Numbered from the stretch's first letter, positions 1-12,316 are shown. The stretch is 64,000 nucleotides of DNA from Anaeramoeba ignava (GCA_028826165.1 JAPDFW010000114.1:966942-1030941); one strand, 5' to 3'. The notes: generated by a model not told the origin, from the sequence alone. Made by a program: numbers and translations.

Positions 1-890
1 AAATTTTTTCTTCAATTTAATTCAAAGAAATCAATTCAATTCAAAGAAAACAATTCAATTCAAATTAATTCAATTTAATTCAAAACAATTCAATTCAATT
101 CAATTCAATTCAATTCAATTCAATTCAATTCAATTCAATTCAATTCAATTCAATTCAATTCAATTCAATTCAATTCAATTCAATTCAATTCAATCCAAAG
201 AAAACAATTCAATTCAATTTAATTCAATTTAATTCAATTCAATTTAATTCAATTCAATTTAATTCAAATCAATTTAATTCAATTCAATTCAATTTAAATC
301 AAATCAATTCAATTCAATTCAATTTAAATCAATTCAATTTAAATCAATTCAATTCAATTCAATTCAATTTAATTTAAAACAATTTAATTCAATTTAATTC
401 AATTCAATTCAAAGAAAACAATTTAAATCAAAGAAAACAATTCAATTCAATTCAAATCAATTCAATTCAAAGAAAACAATACAATTCAATTCAATTTAAT
501 TCAATTCAAAGAAAACAATTCAAAGAAAACAATTCAATTCAAATCAATTTAATTCAATTCAATTCAATTCAAAGAAAGCAATACAAATTAAAGAAAACAA
601 TTCAATTCAAATCAATTCAAATCAATTCAATTCAATTTAATATTCAATTCAAATCAATTTAATTCAATTCAATTCAAAGAAAACAATTTAAAGAAAACAA
701 TTTAAATCAAATCAATTCAATTCAATTCAATTCAATTCAATTCAAAGAAAACAATTTAAATCAAAGAAAACAATTCAATTCAATTCAATTCAATTCAATT
801 CAATTTAATTTAAAACAATTTAATTCAATTTAATTCAATTCAATTCAAAGAAAACAATTCAAAGAAAACAATATTTTCTTTCTTTTCTTC
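1..890. repeat. TTCAA-type simple repeat
   Basis: About 0.9 kb made almost wholly of 5-bp TTCAA units with variants (TTTAA, TCAAA) and a recurrent interruption AAAGAAAACAA. There is no open reading frame of note. It ends just before the 3' end of the minus-strand BTB-TLDc gene; I see nothing else in it. Confidence 0.9.
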
Positions 891-1062
891 TTCTTCTTTT
901 TTTTCAGATTAATTAAAGAATAAAAAATCTCAAAAAACAAAAATTTGAAATTTGGAATTTGGAATTTGGATTTCTTTGTTTTTTATTGATTTGAAGAAAT
1001 TAATTTGATTGAAAGTAAATTAAAGTTGAATTGAATTTTGAAAAAGAAATGAAAAAAAGAAA

Positions 1063-2819
1063 TTAAATGAAATAAGTTTCAACTTCATCAACAATCCATT
1101 TATTATAAGAACCAGCTAAATAACTTTGAGATTCATTTGTATTATAAGTAATTCCATTAGGTAGATTATAGTTATAACCAAAATTTGTAGAGCCTCTATG
1201 TAAATCTGAATTCAACCCCAAATCATAATTACTTCCAAACCATGGACCATAATATGAATAATGATAATAAAGAGCATAACCTTCTTGACCTTGTTTAATT
1301 GTAAACTTTGCAGGTATTCTATCCCCTTTATCATTTCTTAATGAAAAAATAAATGCATTAGAATCTGAAATGGTACTGGCTCCAGTATTCTTCCAACCAA
1401 CTTGAGTAAAACCTCCAAAAATAAAATTATCTTTTGTTTTGATAATAACTAATGTTTTTCCTTTCCCATCAACTTTTTTATGCCATTTTTTAGAATCAAA
1501 TCCATCTATTTTTGCTGAAAATCCTTTTTTCATTTTATAAAAAAAATCATTATCATTTATCCATTCTTTTAATTTCTTAACATATTCTTCTTCTGTAATA
1601 ATTTCTGAATTTGAAAAAATCTTCAATAATTTATTTTGATTTTGATTTTGATTTTGATTTTGATTTTGATTATGAATTTCTTTTATTTTTTCTTTCTCAA
1701 ATGATAATTTAAGATTTTGAATTTCTTCATCTTTTTGTTTGAGAATTTTATCTTTCTTTTCATTTTCTGATTTGAGATTTTGATTTTCTTGTTTTAAATT
1801 TTGAGTTCCAGATTCAAATGATTTTATCTTTTTCTCGTAATTCTTTTATCTCTTCTTTTAATTTTCTTTTCATTTTCTTTAATTTGTTTATCATTTTCTT
1901 GAATTTTCTTTTCTTTTTCTTTAATTTTCTTTTCATTTTCTTTGATTTTTGTTTGATTTTCTTGATCTTGAATTTGAAAAATAGTTCTTTCAAAATCAAT
2001 TAAAAAAGAATTTGGAAGAAAAATATCAAATTGTTTTAATTTATCAAAATCTTGTTTTGAAATTGAATCTTTATCAAATAATGAAAAAAAAGAATGAAAT
2101 AATCTTTTCTTTGAATTCATTTTGTGTTCATATTTCCTTAATCTTAATTTTTTATTTCTTTTTTTAATCCAATTATCCAAAAATTGAAAAAAATCAAATT
2201 GAAAAATTTCTTTTTTTTCTTGTTTAAATTGAATAAATTTGATAATTTCTTCTTTAGTTAAATTGAATAAATTCTCATTATTTTGAATTTGGGAAAAATT
2301 TTGATTTATTAATTCAAAACATTTTATTTCAATTTCATTTGAATTTAAATTTCGATTTTGGAATAAAAATTGGAAAAAATTTGAATAATTAATTGAATTT
2401 AAAATTTTTTTTTGAATAATTTCTTTCAATAAATTTAATTTAAAATAAATTGAAATTTCCAATAATTGAATAAGATTTTCTTGATTCTCAAAAGAAATAT
2501 TTCCATAATAAATATAACTCAAAATTGATTCCATTTCTTTTTTATTAAATTGATTTAAAGAAATAGAAAGAGATTCTTGTCTTAATGATTCATTAAAAAA
2601 AGGAGATCTTGAAGATAAAATTGATTTATGAACTTTAATTTCAAAAGGATTTGATTTATTCTCAACAAAAATTGAAAAATCTTTAAATGAATTTTCATTT
2701 AAAAGGTTTGAATAATTTTTAATTAAATTTTTTGTTACTTTTTTTTCTAAATTTTTCATTTCATTTTCATTTTGATTTTGATTTGCATTTTGAATTTGGT
2801 TATTATTATTATTATCCAT
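1063..2819 (-). CDS. BTB-BACK / coiled-coil / TLDc protein with a broken frame
   Basis: The start is ATG at 2819 followed by an Asn run. The first frame (2819 to 1824) encodes an Asn/Gln-rich head, a BTB domain (about residues 40-140, with the typical VHKSILSSRSPFF segment), a BACK-like helical part, and a Lys/Glu coiled coil from about residue 285. A second frame, open from 1845 to 1063, continues the coiled coil, then an NQ repeat, then a complete TLDc domain (WHKK, GGFTQVGW, SDSNAFIFSL). TLDc domains are linked in other eukaryotes to oxidative-stress protection and V-ATPase binding; BTB-TLDc proteins are a known arrangement. The two frames overlap at 1824-1845 and that stretch has no GT donor on the minus strand, so a spliced join looks impossible. 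One or more indels in the A-rich coil are the likely cause. The domain calls are firm; whether the break is biological is open. Confidence 0.75.
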
Positions 2820-2889
2820 TTTGTTTTTGTGTTTTTGTTTTTTTTTGTGTTTTTGTGTTTTGTTTTTGTGTTTTTAAAAAAAAAGGAAA

Positions 2890-2931
2890 AAAATGAAAAA
2901 AAAAATTTAAAAAAAAAAAATGAATAAAAAA
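2890..2931 (-). promoter_or_regulatory. TCATTTTT-type upstream motif of the BTB-TLDc gene
   Basis: On the minus strand, 70-110 bp before the ATG at 2819, there are spaced TTCATTTTT units of the kind found before most starts in this window. The role as a core promoter or initiator is inferred from recurrence only. Confidence 0.35.
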
Positions 2932-2949
2932 AGTGGATTTTGAAAATAA

Positions 2950-5090
2950 ATAAAAATATAAAAAATAAGAATAAATTTAAATTAATAATTAATTTAATTT
3001 TCTTTTTAATTTATTATTTTAAATTAATTTATTAATAAATTATTATTATTTTTTATTAATTTTTTTTATTAAAAAAAAAGGAAAATTATTTTAATTTAAT
3101 TTTTAATTTAATTTTTTTTTTGGAATTTAAAAATTATTAATAAATTTAAATTTTAAAACAAATTTCTAAATTAATATTAATTCAATTTAATTCAAAAAGA
3201 TAAAATTTTAATTTCAAAAAAATCAATTTTCAAAATATTTTTAAATAATAAAATATTTAAATCTAAAACAATAAATTATTATTTTAATAATAAAATTAAA
3301 TATTAAAATATATTTTTAAATTAATTTTTAAATTAAATATTAAATTAAATCTATTTCCATTTTTATATTTTATATGTTAAATATTTAAATAATAAAATAT
3401 TTAAATCTAAAACATTAAATTATTATTTTTAATAATAAAATTAAATATTTTTAAATTAATTTATAAATTTTTAAATTAAAATTTCCATTTTTAATTTATA
3501 TATTAAATATTTAAATAATAAAATATTTAAATATAAAACAATTCATTATTTTTAATAAAATTGATTATTAAAATATATTTTTAAATTAATTTATAAATTA
3601 AATATTAAATTAAAAATATTTAAATAATAAAATATTTAAATCTAAAACAATAAATTAATATTTTTAATAAAATTGATTATTAAATTATATTTTTAAATTA
3701 ATTTATAAATTGAATATTAAATTAAACCTATTCTTATTTTTATATTTTTATGTTAAATATTTAAATAATAAAAATATTTAAATCTAAAACATTAAATTAT
3801 TATTTTAATAATAAAATTAAATATTAAATTATATTTTTAAATTAATTTATAAATTAAATATTAAATTAAATCTATTCTTATTTTTTTATATTTATATGTT
3901 AAATATTTTTAAATAATAAAATATTTAAATTTAAAACATTAAATTATTATTTTAATAATAAAATTAAATATTAAATTATATTTTTAAATTAATTTATAAA
4001 TTAAATATTAAATTAAATCTATTCTTATTTTTTTATATTTTTATGTTAAATATTTAAATAATAAAAATATTTAAATCTAAAACAATAAATTATTATTTTA
4101 ATAATAAAATTAAATATTAAATTATATTTTTAAATTAAAATTTAATTAATTAAATATTTAAATTAAATCTATTCTTATTTTTATATTTATAAATATATTA
4201 AATTAAAATATTTTTAAATAATAAAATATTTAAATCTAAAACAATAAATTATTATTTTAATAATAAAAATTAAATATTAAATTATATTTTTAAATTAATT
4301 TATAAATTAAATATTAAATTAAATCTATTCTTATTTTTTTATATTTTATATGTTAAATATTTAAATAATAAAATATTTAAATCTAAAACATTAAATTATT
4401 ATTTTAATAATAAAATTAAATATTAAATTATATTTTTAAATTAATTTATAAATTAAATATTAAATTAAATCTATTCTCCATTTTTATATTTATATGTTAA
4501 ATATTTAAATAATAAAATATTTAAATCTAAAACATATTTAAAAGTATTATTTTAATAATAAAATTAAATATTAAAAATTATATTTTTAAATTAATTTATA
4601 AATTAAATATTAAATTAAATCTATTCTTATTTTTTTTATATTTATATGTTAAATATTTAAATAATAAAAATATTTAAATTTAAAAACATTAAATTATATT
4701 TTTAATTAATTTAAAATTAATTATTAAATTAAATATTTAAATAAATTATCTAAAAACAATAAATTAATATTTTAATTAAATATTAAATTATATTTTTAAA
4801 TTAATTTAAATTAAATATTTAAATTTTTAAAATATTTAAATCTAAAACATTAAATTAATATTTTTAATAATAGAATTAAATATTAAATTATATTTTTAAA
4901 TTAATTTCTAAATTAAATATTAAATTAAATCTATATCCATTTTTATATTTTTATTTTTAAATATTTAAATTAATAAAATATTTAAATTAAAAAATTTAAA
5001 TATTAAGAAAAATTAAATATTAAAATATATTTTTAAATTAATTTATAAATTAAAATACTTTTATATTTTTAAATTAAATACTTTTATATT
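2950..5090. repeat. A/T satellite array, unit about 145 bp, roughly 13 copies
   Basis: A block built around AAATATTTAAATAATAAAAT, then AAATCTAAAACA, then TTAAATTAATTTATAAATTAAA recurs at about 145-bp spacing; the AAATCTAAAACA anchor is seen near 3261, 3403, 3639, 3782, 4074, 4223, 4380 and 4512, with diverged copies between. There is no coding potential. It fills the interval between two divergently transcribed genes (BTB-TLDc on minus, BDP1 on plus). Confidence 0.85.
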
Positions 5091-5102
5091 TTTTTTTCAA
5101 AT

Positions 5103-5123
5103 TTCATTTTTTTCTTTCTTTTT
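5103..5123 (+). promoter_or_regulatory. TTCATTTTTTT motif before BDP1
   Basis: A TTCATTTTTTTC element lies directly before the ATG at 5126, the same word seen upstream of most genes here. Function as promoter is inferred. Confidence 0.35.
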
Positions 5124-5125
5124 AA

Positions 5126-6427
5126 ATGCAACCAAATTTAATTTTTACACCAAATATAAACAGAATTAAACCAAGAAAAACATTTGAAAGTGATGCAATC
5201 GATTTTCTAATTACAGGAAACAAAACTCAAGAAAAAGAAAAAGAAAAAGAAAAAGAAAAAGAAAAAGAAAATGAAAATGAAAATGAAAATGAAAATGAAA
5301 ATGAAAATGAAAATGAAAATGAAAATGAATTTGAAAATGAATATGAAGATCAAGAAGAACCAATGCAAGAACAAACACAAGAACAAACACACCCAACAAC
5401 TCTAAAAGAAGCCAAACAACCTCAAGGAGATGGAATCAATAAAGTTCAAAGAATCAGTGAAGACAAAGGAGATTTTGCAATTGAAAAACGGAAAAAAAAA
5501 ATAAAACCAAAAGCAGAAGCAAATTTTATTGAAAAAAAAAAACCGAAAAAAAAAAAGAAAGAAAAACTAAAAGAAAAACCAAAAGAAGAAATGACACTCA
5601 ATCAATTAATAAACTGTCCTTTTAACACAGGAATTCCAAGTCGAACTGAAAGAGAAAGACTTGAAAGAAAAAAAAAAGAAAGAGAAGAAAGAAAGCTATT
5701 GAAAAAACAGCTGAAATTAAATCAGCAAGAAAACGAAGTCACTTCTTTAGAAAATAAAGAAGAAATCAAAACAAAGGCTGAAAAATTGAATGAAATATTA
5801 GAAACACCAATTGATTTGGATTCCATCAAAGAATCAAGTGTTTCAGACACAGAAAACAAGGAAGATGAAAACGAAGGAATTGAGGGCGAAATTGCAAATG
5901 CGGCCCAAATCAAAATCAACGATGATGGGGAGTTTTTATTGGATCATTCTTCAATGATGTCAAATATTTCAAATACTCAAAATTCTTTCAATGAAATTGA
6001 ATCAAATAAAATCATAATTGAAGAAACTAACAGAAGAATGTATGTCAAAAGAAGAGACAGAGATAGTTACTCAAAACCCTGGAGTGAAAAAGAAACAGAT
6101 CGTTTTTATGAAGCAATCAGAAAAATTGGAACAGATTTTTCTTTAGTTGCAAAATTTTTCCCTCATCGATCAAGAAGAGAAATTCGCAATAAATTTAAAA
6201 GAGAAGAGAAAATTAACCCAAATAGAATCAGTGCTGCTGTTTTAAATCAAGAAATTCCTCTCCAAGACCAAATCAAAATTGTTCCAGAAAAAAGAGGAAG
6301 AAAGAAAAAAATTCAAAATCAAAATTCAAATCAAAATTCAAATTCAAATCAAAAAAATAAAAAAAGAAAAAAAAGAAAATCAAAAAAAAATCAAAATTCA
6401 AAAAAAGAAGATCAAAAAGAAAATTAA
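5126..6427 (+). CDS. BDP1: TFIIIB subunit Bdp1 (B'')
   Basis: A 433-residue, intronless protein. The diagnostic part is a SANT/Myb-like domain at about residues 315-370, where a Trp-Ser pair is followed by an E-T-x-x-F-Y helix, GTDFSLV, FPHRSRREIRNKFKREE and an NP(x)RI segment. That combination is specific to Bdp1, the TFIIIB subunit that with TBP and Brf1 recruits RNA polymerase III and helps open the promoter in the nucleus. The N-terminal half is low complexity: a KE/NE repeat at about residues 36-70 encoded by GAAAAA and GAAAAT tandem units, then basic Lys-rich stretches. A pre-SANT segment with LNQLI and TGIPSRTERER matches the conserved region before the SANT domain in other Bdp1 proteins. 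The C-terminus is a Lys/Asn/Gln tail, suitable for nuclear localisation. It lies about 120 bp upstream of the multi-exon ankyrin gene on the same strand. Confidence 0.88.
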   Translation: MQPNLIFTPNINRIKPRKTFESDAIDFLITGNKTQEKEKEKEKEKEKENENENENENENENENENENEFENEYEDQEEPMQEQTQEQTHPTTLKEAKQPQGDGINKVQRISEDKGDFAIEKRKKKIKPKAEANFIEKKKPKKKKKEKLKEKPKEEMTLNQLINCPFNTGIPSRTERERLERKKKEREERKLLKKQLKLNQQENEVTSLENKEEIKTKAEKLNEILETPIDLDSIKESSVSDTENKEDENEGIEGEIANAAQIKINDDGEFLLDHSSMMSNISNTQNSFNEIESNKIIIEETNRRMYVKRRDRDSYSKPWSEKETDRFYEAIRKIGTDFSLVAKFFPHRSRREIRNKFKREEKINPNRISAAVLNQEIPLQDQIKIVPEKRGRKKKIQNQNSNQNSNSNQKNKKRKKRKSKKNQNSKKEDQKEN

Positions 6428-6513
6428 AAAGAAGAAGAAGAAGAAAAATGGGATTTTTTTTTTTGTTAAATTCTTGTAAAAAAAAAATTTTTCAAATAAA
6501 AAAATAAAAAAAT

Positions 6514-6540
6514 TTTTTTCATTTTTCTTCTTTCATTTTT
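6514..6540 (+). promoter_or_regulatory. Double TTCATTTTT motif before the microexon ankyrin gene
   Basis: Two TTCATTTTT units sit 10-35 bp before the ATG at 6548. They are the same word as at other starts in the window; promoter role inferred. Confidence 0.35.
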
Positions 6541-6547
6541 TTTTAAA

Positions 6548-9500
6548 ATGGAAATGGATATTTTTACTTCAATTACAAAAAATGATTTAAATTCTTTAAA
6601 AGAAATAATTCAAAAAGATAAAGAATCAATTTTTTCTCATAAAAATACAGTTAATTTTATTTGAATTTTTATTTTAAATTTTATTTTAATTAAATTTTAA
6701 AATATTTATTAAAAAATAATAGATGAATCCAATTTATTTTGCAATAATTTTAAAAGCTAAAACTGAAATTATTATAGAACTTATTAAAGCAGGTTCTCCT
6801 TTAGAAGAATTTGTTTCAGTAAATTTTTATTATTATTATTATTATTATTTTTTTTTTATAAATTATTTTTCATTTCGAAATTTTTTCTCTTTTAGAATCA
6901 AACACCTTTACAAGCAGTTTGTAATCCAAAAAGATTTGAATTAATTGAAGTTTTATTAAAAAATGGTGCAAATCCAAATAATTTTAATGTAAATCAAAAA
7001 TTTAATTTTAAAAAATTTAATTTCAAAAAATTTAATTTATTTTTCATTTAGAAAGTAAATATTTAAAAATTATAAATTTTCTTTTTAATCATAAATTTAT
7101 TTTTATTTTTATTATTTTTATTATTAGAAACCTCCTCCTTTATTTCTGGCAATAAAACAAAAATTAAAATTGGAAATTATTGAAACTCTCATTTCTTATG
7201 GAGCTGATGTTAAGATTATTTATGTATTTTCCTTTTTCCTTTTTTTTTTTTCTTTTCAAAAATTAATTTTAATTTTCAAAATTAAAAAGAATAATTCATC
7301 AATTTTACATGAAACTTGTAAAGTTTATCCAAAAATTGACCTTATTAAATTATTCCTTTCTAATGGAGCAGATATAAATTTTTTAGATGTAATTAAATTT
7401 ATAAAATTCAATAATGATTAATTTTCTTTATAAAATGAAATTAATTCCATTTATTTAATTAGAATGTAAGCATTAAATCTTATTTAAATTTTCAAATCTT
7501 ATATTTTTTTTTAATTTAGAATGTAAGTTAATTTCTTTTTTATTCAACATTTTTTCTTTTCTCATAATAAAGTTTGATTTTATATAAAGAAAAATTCTCC
7601 TCTTCATTATATTATTAGAAAAAAGAATATGTTACCAATTATACAATTATTAGTTGAAAATGATGCAAAACTTGATTTCGAAAATGTATCTTTTTTTTAT
7701 TTAAAATCATTTTAATTTTATTATCATTTTTATTCGTTTAATACTAGCAAAATTCAATATTATTATCAGCTTTAAAATATCAATCTCTTGAAGTTATTCA
7801 ATTTCTTGTTAATTCTGGTTCGAAATTAGATTCAACAAATGTAATTAATCAATATAAAAAACAAAAACAACAATTTCTTCTTTTCTCATTGAATATTTTA
7901 TTATTCCTCAAAGATTACCCAAGTTCTTGAAACTGCTATTAAACATAAAGTTGATCCATCAATTTTTGAATTTTTATTCCTTTATAACAATTTGGGAGCA
8001 AACCAATCATTTAAAACTATTTTCTCCCTTTTCGAATTATGTTGGAGAAACAAATCTTCAGAAAAAATTTTAGATTTCCTCTCAAATTTTTTGACTGAAA
8101 GTTTTACATTTGTTAATGTATTCATTTTTTTAAAACTCATCAAAATTAAAATTAAATTTAAATTTATTATTGTAATTTAGAGTGTAAAAATATTTTAAAA
8201 ATGATTTGAATCATTTTTTATATATTCTATTCTTGATTTAGGAAAATAATTTATTTCAATATGTTTGTCAAGAAGGATGTCCATTGAATATTGTCAAAAA
8301 ATTTTACTCAGATTCTTTATTAAATTTACAAAATGTAAGAATTAATTTAATTCCTTTTTTTTTAATATAATAATAATAATCATAATAATCATAATAAATT
8401 TTAGAAAGTAAAAAATAGTTTTTATTCTTTTTTTTCTTTAGAAATAATTTCAAATATTCATTTCTTACTTTTTTTTTTTTTTTTGGAAATTGAAATATTT
8501 AAAGAATGTAAATATTTTCTCAATCCTACAAAAACAAAATTATAGTGATTTTCATTTTATTATTTATTACAATTTAAAATAGAAACACACACCTTTACTT
8601 CTTTCAATGACATTTAAAAAAAATACTGAGATTATTGAATTTTTATTAGAAAAGAATGCAGATGTTAATATTGCAAATGTATTTATTTATATTATTTTTT
8701 TTCCAGAATTTTCTTAAATAAAAAACTTTAATATTTGTGTTTTTTTCATTTATCAAGGATGTAAAATATTTTTCATTTTAATTTATTTTTGTGAATTAAT
8801 ATTAAAAATAACAATTTAGGATGTAATCATTTTATTATTTTTTAAAATAATATAAATCTAATTATAAATATAAATAGGGAACAATTCCATGTCATTTTTT
8901 AGATAATAAAATGAAGTTTGAAACGATTGAATCTATTGTTTCAAATACAAAAAAAATCAATCAAAGAGAAGTAAATAATTAATAATTTTAATTTTATTTC
9001 TAATTTAATTCATTATTTTTTTTTGTTTAGCGTTCTGTAAATATTCTTTTTTTTTTTAACAAAAAAAAAAACCAATTAAAAATCTTTTTTTTATATATAT
9101 ATAATCAATTCTTTGTAGACTGGAGTAAAAAAGAAAAAAGAAAATTAATTTTAGATTAAATTTTTATTGATTAAATTTTTTTAGATGGTAATATTAATCT
9201 TAAATTATTTTTGAAAATTAATTTCTCTTTTTTAAAAAAAAAACACAAAAGACACCACTTCTTTATGCAATTACCAATAAACTTGATGAAAAAATTATTG
9301 AATTACTTCTTCAAAAAGGTTCTTCTGTTCAAATCACAACTGTAATAAAAATTAAAATTTAAAAATTTAAAAATTAAAAAATTAATTTTAATTTTAATTT
9401 TAATTTTTGATTTTGAGTTTAGAAAGTGAGAAATTTTTATTTTTATTTTTATTTTTAAATTATTTATTTCTCATTTTTATTTTTAGGATGTTCATTTTCA

Positions 9501-12316
9501 TTTTCCAAAAAAAGAAAAAATAATTAATTAATTAATTTTTAAATATAACATTTTGTAAAATTTAGCATAAAACTATATTAGATTTATATTGTGAAAATTA
9601 TCAAGGAATGAATATTTTGAGAATGATAGTAGAAAATGGATGTAAAATCAATCATAAATCTCAAGTAATTTAATCTTTTTATTCAATAATTCAAAAAAGT
9701 GAAAAAAAGAATTATTCAAATTTTGTTCTCCTTTTATTATTATTATTATTAAAAGGAATCATGGAAACATCCTTTAGTATCCTTACTTTTGAAAGATATT
9801 TTTGAAATTGAACCTTATAAATATTTAATTGAACATGGTGCTAAAATTTCAGATGTATAAAACATTTACATAAATTTTTATTTTGAAAAAAAAAATGGAA
9901 AAAATTTATTATGATATCATTTCTTTTTCTTTTTCTTTTCTCAGGGATTTTCTCCAATAAGATACTCTCTTGCAAGAGCTCCTTTTGAACTTTTCGAATT
10001 TCTATTACAATCTGGTGCTTTTTTAGAAGATGTATTTATTCTAACAAAAAAAATTGAAAATAAAAATGTTTCTTTATTTTTCAATTTATTTATTTATTTT
10101 CCTAAAATAGGATATTCTTTATCAGGCAATTAATTCTTTGGCTTCTATTGAAAAAATTGAAATGTTAATAAAATATGGAGCCAATCTAGATTATTCAAGT
10201 GTGAGTTGATTTTGATTAATTTAAAAACCAAAAAAATAATTGAAAATTATTAAATTAACAAATTTTTTTTTTCCAAATTTAGTATGTAAATATTTTTTTC
10301 ATTCATTTAAATTGATTTATTTTTATTATTATTATTATTATTATTAAATAGTATGGAGATTTATTATATGCTGCTGCAACAAAATCATTTGCTCAAGCAA
10401 TTCAACTTTTATTAAAAAATGGATCTCCGTTTAAAGGAAATCGTGTAAAAAAATATTTAATTTGAAAATGGAAAGAATTCATTTTTTTGTTTTAACTTAT
10501 TATTTTTGGATTATAGTATGTAAAAATTTTATTTAGATTTTTATAAAAAAAGAAAGAGAATTTTCATCTTCTTTTTTATTATAACAAAAAAAAACAATAA
10601 TAAAAATATATTAAGCATGATACACCTATTCATGCTACAATTCAAAAACATAGTGTTGAATCATTGAAAGTTTTTATTCAACATGGAATTAATCTTAACC
10701 AACCAGGAGTAAGTTTAATTAAAATCAAACAAAAAAAAACAATATTTCTTTTATTTAAATCAAAAATTTATTTGTTTAATTCAATTATGAATAGATTTAT
10801 CCTTATTTATGCTATGCAATAAAAGAAGGAGTAAGTTTAGATATGATAAAAATATTAATTTTCTCAGGAGCAAATGTGAATGCGAAAAATGTATTTAACA
10901 AAATTGTTTATATTCTCATTTATAAATTAAAATTTTAAATTTAAATATTTTTTAGAGTGTAAAAATATGATTAATTTTTAGATTTTTCAAAAATTAAAAT
11001 TAAATTTAAATTTATTTTTTAAAGAATGGAGACACAGCTTTGCATTTATTAATTCATCCAAATCGATTTTCTTATTATTATACTGAAGAAAATTATACAG
11101 ATGATAAGATTTCTACAATAAGAATACTTTTAGATCATGGAGCAGATTGGACTTTGACTAATGTACAAAAAAAAAATCAAGATATTATTTTGATTTATTT
11201 TCTAATTTTCCAAAATAATTGAATATATTATTTAGCATGTAAAAATCAAATAGAATTATTTTTAAATTTTGATTAAACTCATTTTTCAATTATTGAAGGT
11301 TGTAAATAAAAAATAAAATAATATTTTTTTTGGATTTGTAAATTAAATTAAATTAAATTAAATTAAAAAAAAAGAACAAAACTCCATTATCTTATGTTAC
11401 AAGACCAGAGATCATCAAATTAATATCAACATACATGTCAGTTATTGATGATATGGCCAAGTTAATAGAACGTGAAGAAATGACTGATTTTGTTATTCCA
11501 ACAATAGAAGGGGATGTGCATTCTTACAAACCACTTTTACAGATTAGAATAGGAAAGGATTTGTTTGAAAAAGGGATTGAAATTTTATCAAGAAAAAAAA
11601 TTATGGAAGTTAAAATTTTTGTGAAGTTTCTTTGTGCAGGAATTATTGATAATGAAAATTTGTCTATTATTCAAGATATTGCAAACGAAATTGGAATAGA
11701 TGTTGATTCAAAAAGAGGAAGAAATGGAATTTTAATGGATTTGAAAAAGCTTTATGAAGAGGAAGAAACGAAAGATTTTGTGATAATTTCAAATGAAGAA
11801 AAAATTCCTGTTCATAAACCTATTTTGTTAGCAAGAAGTGAACTTTATAGAGGAATGTTTTTGTCTGTGAAAGATGATTCAAATCAAGTGAATGATTATA
11901 GTGGAAAATCAACAGAAGCTGTGAAAACTTTGATTAAATTTTTATATACTGATGAACTAGATGAGAATATTTCAAAAGAAGTTTTTTCAGAACTTAAAGA
12001 TGTTGTTGATTATTATTTACTGAATGAGAATTCTTTTTTACCAACAAGACTTGAGGAAATTCGAACAAGTTATAAAAAAGATACAAGAGAATGGTATTAT
12101 AAGATTATGAATGAATTTTATCTTGATGAGAAGGTTGAAGATAATTTAGATGATTTAGATGAATTTTCAAGTGATTATGATGAACAAGAAAAAGAAATAG
12201 AATTAGAACTAGAACAAGAATTAGAAAAACAAAAGGAAAAACGAAAACAAAGACAAAAAGAAGAAAAAGAAAAAGAAAGAAAACAAAAACAAAAACAAAA
12301 ATCCAAATTCAGATGA
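6548..12316 (+). CDS. Ankyrin-repeat / double-BTB protein encoded by about 39 exons, 16 of them 3 nt long
   Basis: Deduced long exons: 6548-6649, 6723-6818, 6896-6988, 7128-7223, 7290-7388, 7590-7685, 7748-7840, 7914-8117, 8242-8334, 8583-8678, 8878-8970, 9252-9341, 9566-9664, 9756-9854, 9945-10031, 10111-10200, 10352-10444, 10616-10708, 10795-10890, 11025-11162 and 11375-12316. Each is an exact multiple of three, all introns are phase 0, and nearly every exon encodes one ankyrin repeat of 29-33 residues. Between many of them lie 3- or 6-nt exons (separate entry). The last exon carries two BTB modules (about 11450-11700 and 11770-12030), the second with VHKPILLARSELYRGMF and the NQVNDYSGKS segment shared with the intronless paralogue at 17270. 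Predicted length is 1015 residues with all microexons. The Glu/Lys tail ends at 12316, and a one-base shift near 12300 would add an Asp-rich ending. It is probably a BTB-type scaffold or Cul3 adaptor (family inference). Confidence 0.8.
7052..11301 (+). other. Eighteen candidate microexons (16 of 3 nt, 2 of 6 nt) between ankyrin-repeat exons
   Basis: Each is a codon flanked by AG on the left and GT on the right inside what would otherwise be an overlong intron. Positions and codons: 7052-7054 AAA, 7463-7465 AAT, 7520-7522 AAT, 8181-8183 AGT, 8405-8407 AAA, 8505-8507 AAT, 8758-8760 GAT, 8820-8822 GAT, 9031-9036 CGTTCT, 9119-9124 ACTGGA, 9185-9187 ATG, 9423-9425 AAA, 9487-9489 GAT, 10283-10285 TAT, 10517-10519 TAT, 10956-10958 AGT, 11236-11238 CAT, 11299-11301 GTT. 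The introns they define are 54-97 nt, the same as the introns of this gene without microexons (62-91 nt). Including them gives mostly eight residues between the repeat end and the next T-P-L-like motif, as in the paralogue. The ATG at 9185 and one of 11236/11299 are less certain, because those loops reach eight residues without them. Confidence 0.72.
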
